Assembly: GCA_029688955.1 (NCBI GenBank)
Contig: JARUKZ010000008.1
Coordinates: 95,064 to 159,063, forward strand
Direction of reading: 5' to 3'
DNA from: Chitinispirillales bacterium ANBcel5
Lineage (GTDB): Bacteria > Fibrobacterota > Chitinivibrionia > Chitinivibrionales > Chitinispirillaceae
DNA length: 64,000 nucleotides
A program made the position numbers and the translations under genes. Of the stretch, positions 35,822 to 45,379 are shown piece after piece; within the stretch, counting starts at the first letter, position 1; every line of letters begins with the position of its first letter. The notes under the pieces were generated by a model. It searched no databases. It worked only from the letters and a program-made list of their open reading frames with translations, and was not told the DNA's origin.

Positions 35822-37133
35822 TTTTCGATCATTACTACAGACTGTTGTACAGCGCGGCTTTTGTGTTGGATGTGGTGTTTGTGCCTCGCAATGCCCTAAG
35901 AACCTGATCATAATTTCACAAACCCCCGCAGGTCAGTATACCCCCCAATTGAAAAACGGCGGAGAGTGTACCGCCTGTGGTCGTTGTGTATCGGTTTGCC
36001 CGTTCTATTTTGAAAACCATAACGAAGATTTTATTGGTGAACATAAATTCAGGAACAATGCCGCTTTCAGGCATACCCCTGAGACCGGATTTTTTACCGA
36101 TACCTTTGTGGGGTATGCAGATGATAAAACGAGAATCAATGGTGCTTCCGGGGGGGCACTCTCCTATTTGCTCAAAGCAATGCTTAGTAACGAAATGATT
36201 GACGGTATAATCACTGTTGAGCCTCATAATGATCCCCGTAAGCTGTTTAAATACACTGTGATAAACTCGGTAGAGGGTATCGAACGCTGTGCTAAATCGG
36301 CCTATTATCCTGTTGAGTTGAGTGAGGTGCTTTCGGTGGTAAAAAAGGAGGAGAAACGATACGTATTGGTTGGACTGCCGTGTGTAATTAAGGCTGTTGA
36401 GCTTGCTCGTATCCAGGATCCCACTCTCAGAAAAACGATCGTGTACACACTTGGGTTAGTGTGCGGACAGAGTAAAACCCAGAAGTATACCGAGTATCTG
36501 ATTACACAATTTGGCGTACCGGTTGAAAGTGTAACTAAAGTAACCTATCGCAAAAAGGTCGCAGATCGCCCAAGCTCCGATTATGCTTTTGAAATTGAAA
36601 CCAACGATGGGACGACTTTGCGCAAATTGTGGTCTGAAGGGGTCAATACCGTATGGTGTAATGATTTTTTTAAACAAAAGAGCTGCTATTTTTGTGATGA
36701 TGTATTTGCTGAGTGTGCTGATGCAAGCTTTATGGATGCATGGTTACCCCCATACAGTACTGATTACAGGGGTCATAGTTTGGTAATAGGTAGAAATAGT
36801 GAAATAACCCAACTTTTTACCCAATCCTGGGGTTTTGAGCCTATAGGGGTAAATGAAATTATTAAAAGCCAAAAGCCGGCTTTGATCAACAAAAGGGGGA
36901 AGAGTGTACAACTTTTCCGCACTCAAACAAAAGTGCCGGTACCACAAACGAGAAACTTTGATAGTATAGATGATAGTAGTAGGTTTGCTGCGTTCAGGAG
37001 AAAATACAAGAATTCACAACTAACCAGATCGGGTGATGATTCATTAGTATTTAAGTCAGTTACAAGATTGTGCAAAAATACTATATACAAGAGAATACAT
37101 AGAAAATTTATAAGACTCATTTCATCGAAGTGA
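35814..37133 (+). CDS. Fe-S protein of the coenzyme F420 hydrogenase/dehydrogenase beta family
   Basis: 439 aa. The N-terminus has two ferredoxin-type 4Fe-4S motifs, CVGCGVCASQCP and CTACGRCVSVCP. The rest matches the FrhB/FdhB layout, with INGASGGALSYLLKAML, YVLVGLPCVIKAVEL, TLGLVCGQSKTQKYTEYL and a Cys-rich SCYFCDDVFAECAD patch. Such proteins often neighbour polysaccharide pyruvyl transferases in EPS clusters, as here, where the stop overlaps the next start (GTGA). The start is supported by AGGGG 6 nt upstream. Probably a redox or assembly partner of sugar modification; no substrate is known. Confidence 0.88.
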   Translation: MADFRSLLQTVVQRGFCVGCGVCASQCPKNLIIISQTPAGQYTPQLKNGGECTACGRCVSVCPFYFENHNEDFIGEHKFRNNAAFRHTPETGFFTDTFVGYADDKTRINGASGGALSYLLKAMLSNEMIDGIITVEPHNDPRKLFKYTVINSVEGIERCAKSAYYPVELSEVLSVVKKEEKRYVLVGLPCVIKAVELARIQDPTLRKTIVYTLGLVCGQSKTQKYTEYLITQFGVPVESVTKVTYRKKVADRPSSDYAFEIETNDGTTLRKLWSEGVNTVWCNDFFKQKSCYFCDDVFAECADASFMDAWLPPYSTDYRGHSLVIGRNSEITQLFTQSWGFEPIGVNEIIKSQKPALINKRGKSVQLFRTQTKVPVPQTRNFDSIDDSSRFAAFRRKYKNSQLTRSGDDSLVFKSVTRLCKNTIYKRIHRKFIRLISSK

Positions 37134-38299
37134 ATATACACATGAAAAATAAATCAGTAGGCATACTAAACATGCATTCCTCCAATAGTAATTACGGTGC
37201 TGTTTTACAGGCTGTTGCCATTCAGGAGTGTGTAAACAGGTTAGGATACTCTTCTGAGCATATTGATCTTATCATACCCCTAACAGATGAAAGTATTTGG
37301 CGACAACTCTACGACAGATTCAAAAAGCAGGTTAAAGTGTTGTTGGGAATGGCCTACAATGTGCGGGGCCAACGCGTATTTCAGGAATTTAGGGACAAGT
37401 ATCTTGCGCTAACAGACCACACTTTCTATACGATGCAGGATTTGGACAAACACACTTTCACGTATGATGCAATTGTAGTGGGCAGTGATCAGGTCTGGAG
37501 ACCCAAATACACCAAAACGGTGGCGATGGCCTACTTTTTGCCTTTCGTTGGTTCACCAGTTAGAAAAATTGCCTATGCGGCAAGCTTTGGGGTCAGTCGG
37601 TGGGAAGAGTTTAGCGACACTGCTCTTACAACTAAAGTTGGGCACTTATTACAGAAATTTGATTCGGTTTCGGTACGGGAGGATTCAGGTGTAGAGATAT
37701 GTAAGGACGTTTTTACTATAAAGGCACAGCACGTGCTTGACCCCACTCTTTTGATAGGCGCGGACTTTTTTAAGAAAACAGTTCTTAAAGAGCATACCAC
37801 AAATGATTATGATGGGATTGTGTATTATAAGCTTGATCGATCCCAGGACTTCCTAAACTTACTCTCCTTTTTGGGGAAAAAATATAGTTGTTGCACCAAA
37901 AATATCTATCATAAAAAGGTATCAAAACGACTAAGAGAGTATATACCCGTTTCACAGTGGCTAAATGCAATTCATAACAGTACGATTGTCGTTACCGATT
38001 CTTTTCACTGTATCTGCTTTGCAATCATGTTTAACAAGGAATTTATCTATTACGGTAATGAACAAAGGGGTATAACCAGAGCTCAAAGCCTGCTAAAGAT
38101 GTTGGGGATAACGGGAAGAATGATCAGTTCGTTTGATACAGAGAAGGTGGAAATGATAGTACGCAGGCCAATCGACTACAAAACAGTTAACTCTAAACTT
38201 GATCAGTTTAGGGAAGAGTCTGCCCATTTTCTTGCTGCAGCATTAAACGAGAAAATTATTCCCGCAGATAAGATGGATGAGTTATGCAACAACCACTAA
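37130..38299 (+). CDS. polysaccharide pyruvyl transferase family protein
   Basis: 389-aa enzyme predicted to put a pyruvate ketal on a sugar, using PEP. SVGILNMHSSNSNYGAVLQA at the N-terminus, YDAIVVGSDQVWRPKYT, IAYAASFGVSRW, LLQKFDSVSVRE and VVTDSFHCICFAI form the CsaB/WcaK-type fold signature. The outer start is GTG at 37130 overlapping the previous stop; ATG at 37142 is an alternative. Pyruvylation adds negative charge to surface polysaccharides. Confidence 0.9.
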   Translation: MNIHMKNKSVGILNMHSSNSNYGAVLQAVAIQECVNRLGYSSEHIDLIIPLTDESIWRQLYDRFKKQVKVLLGMAYNVRGQRVFQEFRDKYLALTDHTFYTMQDLDKHTFTYDAIVVGSDQVWRPKYTKTVAMAYFLPFVGSPVRKIAYAASFGVSRWEEFSDTALTTKVGHLLQKFDSVSVREDSGVEICKDVFTIKAQHVLDPTLLIGADFFKKTVLKEHTTNDYDGIVYYKLDRSQDFLNLLSFLGKKYSCCTKNIYHKKVSKRLREYIPVSQWLNAIHNSTIVVTDSFHCICFAIMFNKEFIYYGNEQRGITRAQSLLKMLGITGRMISSFDTEKVEMIVRRPIDYKTVNSKLDQFREESAHFLAAALNEKIIPADKMDELCNNH

Positions 38300-39303
38300 T
38301 CTCCGTAATTATACCCGTCTATAATGCCCGGGGTTTTCTACATGAGTGTCTGAATTCTGTTACACACCAATCATACAGAAACCTTGAAATCATTACTGTA
38401 AATGACGGTTCGGGTGATGATTCTCTGAACATATTAAAAGAGTACCAGGCCAGGGATTCGCGTATAAAAATAATCGACCAAAGCAATGAAGGGGTCAGCT
38501 CTGCACGCAATAGTGGAATTAAAATTGCTAAAGGTGATTATATCTTTTTTCTGGACGCTGATGATTTTCTTTCCTTAGAAACATTTAAAGAAATGGTGAG
38601 TTATGCAGATGAGGGTAAATGTGTAACTGTTAGATGTGCAATATACAAATTTAGAATGGAGCGGGAGACTATCGCTGGTTGCAACAGTTTAAATGCTATG
38701 AATTCTACATCATCTATCAGTTACCAGGATTATATTAAAGGGCTCTTAACAGGTAAGTATTCCGGCTTTATGTGGGGCTTACTTTTTCCTGCAAAAATGA
38801 TTAAATCTATCAGACTAAAAAACGATCTAAGCCATGGAGAAGACTTGATATTTTTGCTATCATGCATGTCACAAACGGATGGTTGTGTAGTAAGTATAAG
38901 GGGTAAATCTCTTTATTATTACCGGGCACATGAAAACGCGGCGACATCCAAAACAACACCTAATTCCATCAAGTCATCTATAAAAGTAGTGGAGTACGCA
39001 AAGAGTGTCCTGTCAAAAAAGTACTATCTTGAGCTCAATATATCATACTGCATATTGTTATGGACAATGGTAAGAAATATTTTACGAGACAAACAATATA
39101 CCAGATCAGACGCTATTACTCTTATTACTACTATTCGTTCTATCAGCTCTGATTACAAATACACTTTGCCGCTAAAGGCACTCTACTCTTTCCCTAAAGA
39201 AGCAGTACAATATGTTGTATCAAAAGTACTACTGTATTCAGTATACAACCTGAAAGGATTTGGATTAGATATGTTTAGAAGATACTATGGAGTTAAATTG
39301 TAA
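38284..39303 (+). CDS. glycosyltransferase family 2
   Basis: 339-aa GT-A enzyme. SVIIPVYNARGFLHECLNSV, ITVNDGSGDDSL, SNEGVSSARNSGIKIAKGDY, the metal site FLDADDFLS, and HGEDLIFLLSCM as the probable catalytic-base region. Overlaps both neighbours (16 bp upstream, 1 bp downstream as TAATG), so it is tightly coupled. The C-terminus is basic and partly hydrophobic, suggesting membrane association. The specific sugar is unknown. Confidence 0.92.
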   Translation: MQQPLISVIIPVYNARGFLHECLNSVTHQSYRNLEIITVNDGSGDDSLNILKEYQARDSRIKIIDQSNEGVSSARNSGIKIAKGDYIFFLDADDFLSLETFKEMVSYADEGKCVTVRCAIYKFRMERETIAGCNSLNAMNSTSSISYQDYIKGLLTGKYSGFMWGLLFPAKMIKSIRLKNDLSHGEDLIFLLSCMSQTDGCVVSIRGKSLYYYRAHENAATSKTTPNSIKSSIKVVEYAKSVLSKKYYLELNISYCILLWTMVRNILRDKQYTRSDAITLITTIRSISSDYKYTLPLKALYSFPKEAVQYVVSKVLLYSVYNLKGFGLDMFRRYYGVKL

Positions 39304-40544
39304 TGTTATACGACCTACTGGCAATTGTCTCTTTTGTCTATGGTGTGATTTTATCTTTAAGGGTCAAAACTTTCGATAGTGTTTTGACTTACCTGATTGT
39401 AATTCTATTGTTGATACCACGAACGATTTATCTTCCGGGTGTTCCCGGTTTTTCTGTACACTCTGTATCGGTGTGTGTGATGCTGTTTATATTTTTTATG
39501 CGAAGAGTATTTCTTAGAGACGAATCTATCAATTTGTACTTCCAGCACAGAGATTATTTCATGTTTCTCTTCATTGTGTATGTACTATTTTTATCCTGGA
39601 GCTACAACAGAACATCCGGCATCCCCATTTTGTTTGAAAATTACTTTATACCTTCCCTGTTCTTAATCTTTATATGTTCCAATGTATCCACTTTGAAAGG
39701 GAACCATCTAAAACTGATGGTCAACATTGGTGTAATGATCTCAATCTACGCGATAGTTGAATATATCACCCGGTATAACATCATCTACAGAGATCATTAT
39801 GCGGATCTGACATGGTTTGGAGAGTACAGGGAATTAGCAACTGTTTTTAGAGTTTCTTCCACTATTGGCCACCCCTTAATGTTATCATCATTTTTACTTC
39901 CACTTCTACCTTTTACAAACACAACACGGTGGCCTGCATTATCCCGTTTCTTACTACTGATAGGCATTCTGGTAACCGGGGCACGTTCCGCTGCTCTTAT
40001 TGCTGGGGGTTATATCGCGCTGCATATACTCTGGAATAAGAAATTAGGACAGTTGATATTGTTGGTTGTAGCAGGGTTTTTCATCATTTCCTACGGTTCT
40101 CAGATACCCATTATTGATGGATTGTTCCATCGCTTTGAACATGCAACCCATTCATCTGAAATCAGGTATATTGTATTTGAAAGCTTACCAGTTTTAGTGC
40201 GGGAATCGTTTTGGGGACATGGCTTACGATCAAGTGAATTTATGTTTTCTCAACTCATTGGATTAGATTACGTTGTAGAAAACCCCTGGATATCCTTATT
40301 GTTAGAGATCGGTATTGTTGGTCTCTTATTCTATTGTGCAATGATGTTAGTTTGGGTAAGCAGAATCGGCTTTAACCGAACCCATATTGCTCCAACTGCA
40401 TTAATTATCGCTATGATCAGTGGATACAACTCGATAGCGGTGAATACAAATCTGCTTCTATACACAATTATACTATTATCCTGTATAAAGAATAGGTATG
40501 AGGAAAAAGATGAAAAAAGTAGTACATCTGGTCTTTTCGCTTAA
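39303..40544 (+). CDS. O-antigen/EPS polymerase or ligase (Wzy-like, locus 2)
   Basis: 413-aa integral membrane protein with about 10-12 hydrophobic segments. VFRVSSTIGHPLMLSSFLLP and GARSAALIAGGYIAL correspond to conserved parts of O-antigen ligase-type proteins, followed by SFWGHGLRSSEFM and ENPWISLLLEIGIVGLLFY. Starts in a TAATG junction with the GT2 gene. Likely polymerises the locus 2 repeat unit; a ligase role cannot be excluded. Confidence 0.85.
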   Translation: MLYDLLAIVSFVYGVILSLRVKTFDSVLTYLIVILLLIPRTIYLPGVPGFSVHSVSVCVMLFIFFMRRVFLRDESINLYFQHRDYFMFLFIVYVLFLSWSYNRTSGIPILFENYFIPSLFLIFICSNVSTLKGNHLKLMVNIGVMISIYAIVEYITRYNIIYRDHYADLTWFGEYRELATVFRVSSTIGHPLMLSSFLLPLLPFTNTTRWPALSRFLLLIGILVTGARSAALIAGGYIALHILWNKKLGQLILLVVAGFFIISYGSQIPIIDGLFHRFEHATHSSEIRYIVFESLPVLVRESFWGHGLRSSEFMFSQLIGLDYVVENPWISLLLEIGIVGLLFYCAMMLVWVSRIGFNRTHIAPTALIIAMISGYNSIAVNTNLLLYTIILLSCIKNRYEEKDEKSSTSGLFA

Positions 40545-41559
40545 TAACGGTGGGTTAGAGAATATGGTAGTGGATATATGCAATGAGCAATCTAAATCCG
40601 CTGAGGTTACCTTGATAGTTATACATTCTACCATAGACACAGCAGTCAGCGATTTATTAGACTCAAAAGTCAAATTTATTTGCTTACAACAAAAACCACC
40701 AACCAGATTGCCCTTTTTTGTAATCAGTTTATGGGCCATACTCTGGAAAATTAAACCTGATATTCTTCACCTGCACAATAGAATGAGTATGAAACTGTTT
40801 CCCCGTTTTTTACCAAAAAGTAACACCAAGATTCTACTTACTATCCACAATACCGGAGGAAAATTGGGTAATGAGATACGAAATGTAGATATAACATATG
40901 CTATTTCCAACGCGGTTAAATCAGATATAGAAAAGCGTTATAACATTAATACTTGTATAAATTATAACGGCGTTCGTGTTAAAGACATTGTCTCTAAAAC
41001 AGAATGGTGTTTACGAAGTTGTGAGCCATTGAAAATCATCCAAATCAGTAGGCTGATGCACAAGATAAAAGGTCAGCATGTGCTTTTAAAAGCGACTCAA
41101 CTCCTGGTGCAAAAGGGGGTACCTGTAATCGTTTCATTTATTGGCAATGGTGAATCGCTCGACTATCTAAAGGAACTGGCTAAAGAATTAAACATCGAGA
41201 ATTCGGTACAGTTTCACGGTTCTTTACCCAAAGAGGATGTGTACAAAACTCTCAATCACTACGATGTGCTTATTCAGCCGTCTCTTTACGAAGGTTTTGG
41301 ATTAACTATCGCCGAAGCGATGGCTGCCAAAGTACCGGTAATAGTACCCAATATCGAAGCTCCTCTTGAGATTTTAAAGAATGATAAAAACGGCTATGTT
41401 TTCAGAGTTGGGGATTCCCAACACCTGTTTGAAAAAGTCTTGTGTTGCATTGAGGACTATCGGTCGGGTAAAATAGAATCCATTGTTCATAATGCTTACA
41501 CTCATGTAAACGCAATGTTTAATATAAAAGAGACCAGTAAAAGATATTTAGAAGCGTAG
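40498..41559 (+). CDS. glycosyltransferase family 4
   Basis: 353-aa GT-B enzyme: VVHLVFSLNNGGLENMVVDI, ILHLHNRMSMKLFPRF, ISRLMHKIKGQHVLLKAT, QFHGSLPKEDVYKTLNHYDV, QPSLYEGFGLTIAEAMAAK with the donor-binding EX7E pattern, and VPNIEAPLEIL. Two starts are possible: ATG 40498, inside the polymerase gene, and ATG 40510, which has AGGA five bases upstream and is perhaps better. Locus 2 repeat-unit assembly. Confidence 0.92.
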   Translation: MRKKMKKVVHLVFSLNNGGLENMVVDICNEQSKSAEVTLIVIHSTIDTAVSDLLDSKVKFICLQQKPPTRLPFFVISLWAILWKIKPDILHLHNRMSMKLFPRFLPKSNTKILLTIHNTGGKLGNEIRNVDITYAISNAVKSDIEKRYNINTCINYNGVRVKDIVSKTEWCLRSCEPLKIIQISRLMHKIKGQHVLLKATQLLVQKGVPVIVSFIGNGESLDYLKELAKELNIENSVQFHGSLPKEDVYKTLNHYDVLIQPSLYEGFGLTIAEAMAAKVPVIVPNIEAPLEILKNDKNGYVFRVGDSQHLFEKVLCCIEDYRSGKIESIVHNAYTHVNAMFNIKETSKRYLEA

Positions 41560-41628
41560 TTATATCCACTACTGTCTATGCAGCTAACCAAAACTCGGTA
41601 ACCAAATCAAAAAGAATTTGGAAAACAT

Positions 41629-42804
41629 ATGAGAATACTAAAACCAGTGTTAATCGTGATTGTTGTAATCACATCTTCTACCATCATAGTATCTCGTCTA
41701 TTGAACCATAGTACTGTTGTGCAGGCAATACCCGTGCAGATTCAGAGACGGCAAATGCTCTTACACGATAACCTGGTATTACAGGATTACGATTCTTATA
41801 CAGGTGCTCTTATTGCTTCAAGAGGGGCCTCTGTTTATATCAGCAACGATACAGGCAGAACTTTTGAAAAACTGTATACAATGCCGATCCCGCGTAGCAT
41901 TCCCTTTTTACTATCAAGATTTGGTTTTTTCAGAAACATCGTTGGTTTCCATGAAGTTATTGAAGCACTGGTTGTCGGCCCAAATAAACATCTTATTACC
42001 TATGGAAGTCAGATGTTCAGGTGGTCAGAAAATGAAGGGTTAAAAAAGCTTGAGCATACCATACGTCGCTTAGGCGGAAATAAATACCTGTTGTCTCAAA
42101 GTATAGAGCAGCTTCCGGATGGAAGGATCGTGTATGGTGAATATGGCCGAAACAGTGACTTTGATTCAATTCAGGTTTTTATCAGTAGTGATACAGGAAA
42201 AACCTGGAGGAGAAAGTATCGTTTTGCACCCAATACAATTCGTCATATTCATACTGTACGATACGACCCGTATGATAGTCTTTTGTGGATTGGAACCGGT
42301 GACATTAATGAGCATGTAATTCTTGGTACACTATCTGATAACGAACTGAATGTTATACGAGAAGGCGATCAATACTATAGAGTGGTAAGCCTTATTTTTG
42401 ATGAGGATTATGTTTACTGGGGTACCGATTCTCCGGACATCGATACCAACTATGTTTTCTACTTCAACAGGTCAGAGGATACAGTCGTGGCAATGGGAGC
42501 GGTAAACGGACCCATTTGGTACAGTACCCAAACATTAAACGGGACGATCTATCTGGGAACTGCTCATGAGACAATTGGAATAGGTATGCACAATGATTCC
42601 GTTTCTGTTTGGAACATAGACTCTCACCGGCAGTTAAATAAGGTTCTTTCTATTAAAAGAGATCTTGGTCAACGGAGACACTCGATAATCAGATTTCCCA
42701 AAACAGATGGTGTTCCGGTCTTATGTTTCTCGGTTCATAATTCAGCTCTGGGTGGTTCGGTTACCTTCATCGAGAACAACAATATTTGCTATAAGGAGAA
42801 CTAA
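41629..42804 (+). CDS. Asp-box (BNR/sialidase-like) beta-propeller protein
   Basis: 391 aa with an N-terminal signal or anchor (VLIVIVVITSSTIIVSRLL) and a predicted periplasmic or surface domain. Two Asp-boxes, SNDTGRTF and SSDTGKTW, mark propeller blades; further repeats are weaker (IGTGDINEHVI, WGTDSPDID). Sialidase catalytic residues could not be identified, so glycosidase activity is not claimed. Its stop abuts the next ATG. The last 100 bp of this gene recur as a remnant at 44184-44284. Probably senses, binds or trims the polysaccharide. Confidence 0.75.
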   Translation: MRILKPVLIVIVVITSSTIIVSRLLNHSTVVQAIPVQIQRRQMLLHDNLVLQDYDSYTGALIASRGASVYISNDTGRTFEKLYTMPIPRSIPFLLSRFGFFRNIVGFHEVIEALVVGPNKHLITYGSQMFRWSENEGLKKLEHTIRRLGGNKYLLSQSIEQLPDGRIVYGEYGRNSDFDSIQVFISSDTGKTWRRKYRFAPNTIRHIHTVRYDPYDSLLWIGTGDINEHVILGTLSDNELNVIREGDQYYRVVSLIFDEDYVYWGTDSPDIDTNYVFYFNRSEDTVVAMGAVNGPIWYSTQTLNGTIYLGTAHETIGIGMHNDSVSVWNIDSHRQLNKVLSIKRDLGQRRHSIIRFPKTDGVPVLCFSVHNSALGGSVTFIENNNICYKEN

Positions 42805-43902
42805 ATGCATCCATTTTTTTTTAGATTTAGAAAATTTTATAATGAACATGTTTTATATATGGTTAAAGATAAACAAAGAAAGAAATTACCGCTCATACTA
42901 TTTGAGATACTACTCTTTATGATACATAAAAAAGATACTCCACAAAACTATATCAAATTTGGGGGATACAAAAAGGGGTCGGATACCAAAAATTTGACAA
43001 CATACTTAACTGGTACGAGATTTGACAGGTTTCGGTCAAAACATCTTAATGATAAACAATACCTGTATCAGCTTGAAAACAAGTGGGAGTTTAACAAGCT
43101 ATTACGAACCTCAGGTTTGAAGACTACAGAGGTTATCTGCAAAATAGAAAAGGGAAAGATAATTTTGCCATCAGATGACAAAGAGACGACCATAAGCGCT
43201 CTGATCTCCAGAATCGACCAGGATTTTGTAATAAAACCCATTTCTGATTCAGCACATGGTACTGGGGTGGAAATTGTTTGTTATTCCCAGACAACCGATC
43301 TAAATACCCTGATATCCAAGTATATAGATAATTCTTATACGACACCATTGCTTCTTGAGCAAAAAATCAACCAGCACAAAGATATTAGTGAAATCTACCC
43401 TATAGCGGTAAATACTGTTCGCATCGATACATTTCTAAGACTGGATGGAAGTGTTGATATTTTAACTGCTATTTTACGTACCGGCAAAAACGAGCGAAAA
43501 GTAGATAACTGGGCAGGTCATTTGGGTGGTGTTGCGGTAAAAGTAGACCTGGAAACTGGTTGTCTGGACAAGGTGGGTTTTGACTACTTTTTGAACAGAT
43601 ATAATAAGCATCCGAATACCAACTTTATCTTTGACTCGTATCAAATTCCTTTCTTTAATGAGGTAAAAGAGATAGTAAAAAGAGCTGCCCGTTGTTTTCC
43701 AAAGATACGCTCTATAGGGTGGGATGTGGCAATATCTGAAGAGGGGCCAGTAGTTATTGAGGGTAATTCTGATTACAGCCTACAAATGCCTCAGACCATC
43801 ATTGGGCCCTATTTACTTAACAAAGTATTTACCGGGGCCATGAAAAATGAGCTGCTCTCTATAAAAAAGGGTGAAAAATATGAAAAACATTTTGTTGGTT
43901 AG
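42805..43902 (+). CDS. sugar-transfer-associated ATP-grasp protein (copy 1)
   Basis: 365-aa protein of the ATP-grasp type found in polysaccharide clusters. FVIKPISDSAHGTGVEIV is the nucleotide-binding loop and lysine, VNTVRIDTFLRLDG the central strand, GWDVAISEEGPVVIEGNSD the metal-binding Glu/Asn segment. The family joins a carboxylate to an amine or similar group, so it may attach an amino acid or another acid to a sugar; the substrate is unknown. GGAG 8 nt before the ATG. The C-terminus overlaps a broken GT4 start at 43880. About 70% similar by eye to the copy at 44285. Confidence 0.85.
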   Translation: MHPFFFRFRKFYNEHVLYMVKDKQRKKLPLILFEILLFMIHKKDTPQNYIKFGGYKKGSDTKNLTTYLTGTRFDRFRSKHLNDKQYLYQLENKWEFNKLLRTSGLKTTEVICKIEKGKIILPSDDKETTISALISRIDQDFVIKPISDSAHGTGVEIVCYSQTTDLNTLISKYIDNSYTTPLLLEQKINQHKDISEIYPIAVNTVRIDTFLRLDGSVDILTAILRTGKNERKVDNWAGHLGGVAVKVDLETGCLDKVGFDYFLNRYNKHPNTNFIFDSYQIPFFNEVKEIVKRAARCFPKIRSIGWDVAISEEGPVVIEGNSDYSLQMPQTIIGPYLLNKVFTGAMKNELLSIKKGEKYEKHFVG

Positions 43903-44074
43903 CCCAATACTGGATGGTATGGGTGGTATTTCATCGGTGGTGCGAACATTGATGAACGTGTATTTAAAAACAGGCACAACAGGCATTACAAAAGCAATAA
44001 CGGTGAATACCCGGCCACAAAAGATTTGTCGTATTCATCGGGTATATAAAACTTTTGTCAAATCAGGTATGTAG
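43880..44074 (+). pseudogene. 5' fragment of GT4 gene (duplication scar)
   Basis: The first 25 or so codons (MKNILLVSPILDGMGGISSV, then VRTLMN) repeat the start of the intact gene at 45357; the match then decays and ends at a stop. A short tcgggtatataaaa piece still matches the intact copy further in. Left behind by tandem duplication of the ATP-grasp segment. Confidence 0.85.
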
Positions 44075-44183
44075 TTTCTGTTTATACGATTACTTTTGAA
44101 ATAAACACTGATAAGGTAGTTTCTATTCAAAGGAATTCTAAACCAAAAGAGGCACTTGCCCATTCCATTTCCCGAAAAAATAT

Positions 44184-44284
44184 GTGTGTAACAGTCTTAT
44201 GATTCTCAGTTTTTATTATTCAGCTCCTGGTGGTTCGGTTACCATTATTAAGAATAAAAAGTTAAAAAAAATTGAGGACACTAA
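44184..44284 (+). pseudogene. 3' fragment of Asp-box protein gene (duplication scar)
   Basis: Encodes FYYSAPGGSVTIIKNKK, a diverged copy of the end of the 41629-42804 product (VHNSALGGSVTFIENNN), directly before the second ATP-grasp gene, just as the intact gene lies before the first. DNA match begins at gtcttatg. Confidence 0.85.
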
Positions 44285-45379
44285 ATGTATTCATTTTTTT
44301 TCAGATTTAAAAAATTATATAACGAGCAAATTGTATATATGGTTAATGATAAAAACAGAAAGAAATTACCCCTCATACTTTTTGAGCTCCTACGGTATAT
44401 GATACTTAAAAAAGATACTCCTCAGAACTATATTAAATATGGGGGCTATAAAAAAGGGGCCGATACCACTGAATTGATCAAATATATACCCGGTGCTACC
44501 TTTGATAAGTTTCGGTCAAAACATCTTAATGATAAGCGATACTTGTTTCAGGTTGAAAACAAGTGGGAATTAAACAGGAAGTTATTTGCTTCAGGTTTGA
44601 AGACTTCAGATATTATCTGCAAGATAGAAAAGGGGAAAATAGTTTTACCATCAGACGAGAAAGAGACGACCATAAGCGCTCTTGTCTCCAGGATAAAAGA
44701 GGATTTTGTAATCAAACCCATAGCTGATTCAGCACAGGGTAATGGATTGGAATTTGTTTGTTATTCACAGGCGACTAATCTTTATACTATATTATCCAAG
44801 TACATAGAAAATTCCTATACTACACCAGTGCTTCTTGAATATAAAATCAAGCAACACAAGGATATCTCTGAACTATATCCTATAGCAGTAAATACTATTC
44901 GCATCGATACATTTTTAAGATTAGATGGAAGGGTTAATATTTTTGGCAGTACATTACGTACTGGTAGAAATGGGCGTAAAGTGGACAACTGGTCAGGTCG
45001 CTCGGGTGGTATTGCAGTAAAAATAGACCTGGAAACTGGTTGTCTCGATAAGGTGGGGTTAGACTACTATTTAAACAATTACAAAAGCCACCCCGATACC
45101 GGTACAACTTTTAACTCTTACCCGGTACCATATTTCAATGAGGTGAAAGCAATGGTAAAAAAAGCTGCCCGTTGTTTTCCCAAGGTACGTTCTATAGGGT
45201 GGGATGTGGCTATAGCTGAAAATGGGCCACTGATTATTGAAGGAAATTCTGATTATAGCCTGCAAATACAAGCATGCACCGGACCGTATTTACTTAATAA
45301 AGTATTTACTGGGGCTATGAAACAGGAGCTACTCTCTATAAAAAAGGGTAAAAAATATGAAAAACATTTTGTTTGTTAG
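44285..45379 (+). CDS. sugar-transfer-associated ATP-grasp protein (copy 2)
   Basis: 364-aa tandem paralog of the 42805 product with the same motif order: FVIKPIADSAQGNGLEFV, VNTIRIDTFLRLDGRVN, GWDVAIAENGPLIIEGNSD. All ATP-grasp elements seen in copy 1 are kept, so both appear functional. GAGG 8-9 nt before the ATG. Its last 23 bp overlap the start of the intact GT4 gene, the ancestral arrangement. Differences cluster in surface positions and may tune the acceptor. Confidence 0.85.
   Translation: MYSFFFRFKKLYNEQIVYMVNDKNRKKLPLILFELLRYMILKKDTPQNYIKYGGYKKGADTTELIKYIPGATFDKFRSKHLNDKRYLFQVENKWELNRKLFASGLKTSDIICKIEKGKIVLPSDEKETTISALVSRIKEDFVIKPIADSAQGNGLEFVCYSQATNLYTILSKYIENSYTTPVLLEYKIKQHKDISELYPIAVNTIRIDTFLRLDGRVNIFGSTLRTGRNGRKVDNWSGRSGGIAVKIDLETGCLDKVGLDYYLNNYKSHPDTGTTFNSYPVPYFNEVKAMVKKAARCFPKVRSIGWDVAIAENGPLIIEGNSDYSLQIQACTGPYLLNKVFTGAMKQELLSIKKGKKYEKHFVC

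Noticed and set aside
41629..42804. Sialidase enzyme call
   Set aside because: Two Asp-boxes are visible, but the catalytic Arg triad and Tyr/Glu pair could not be placed; only the propeller fold is supported.
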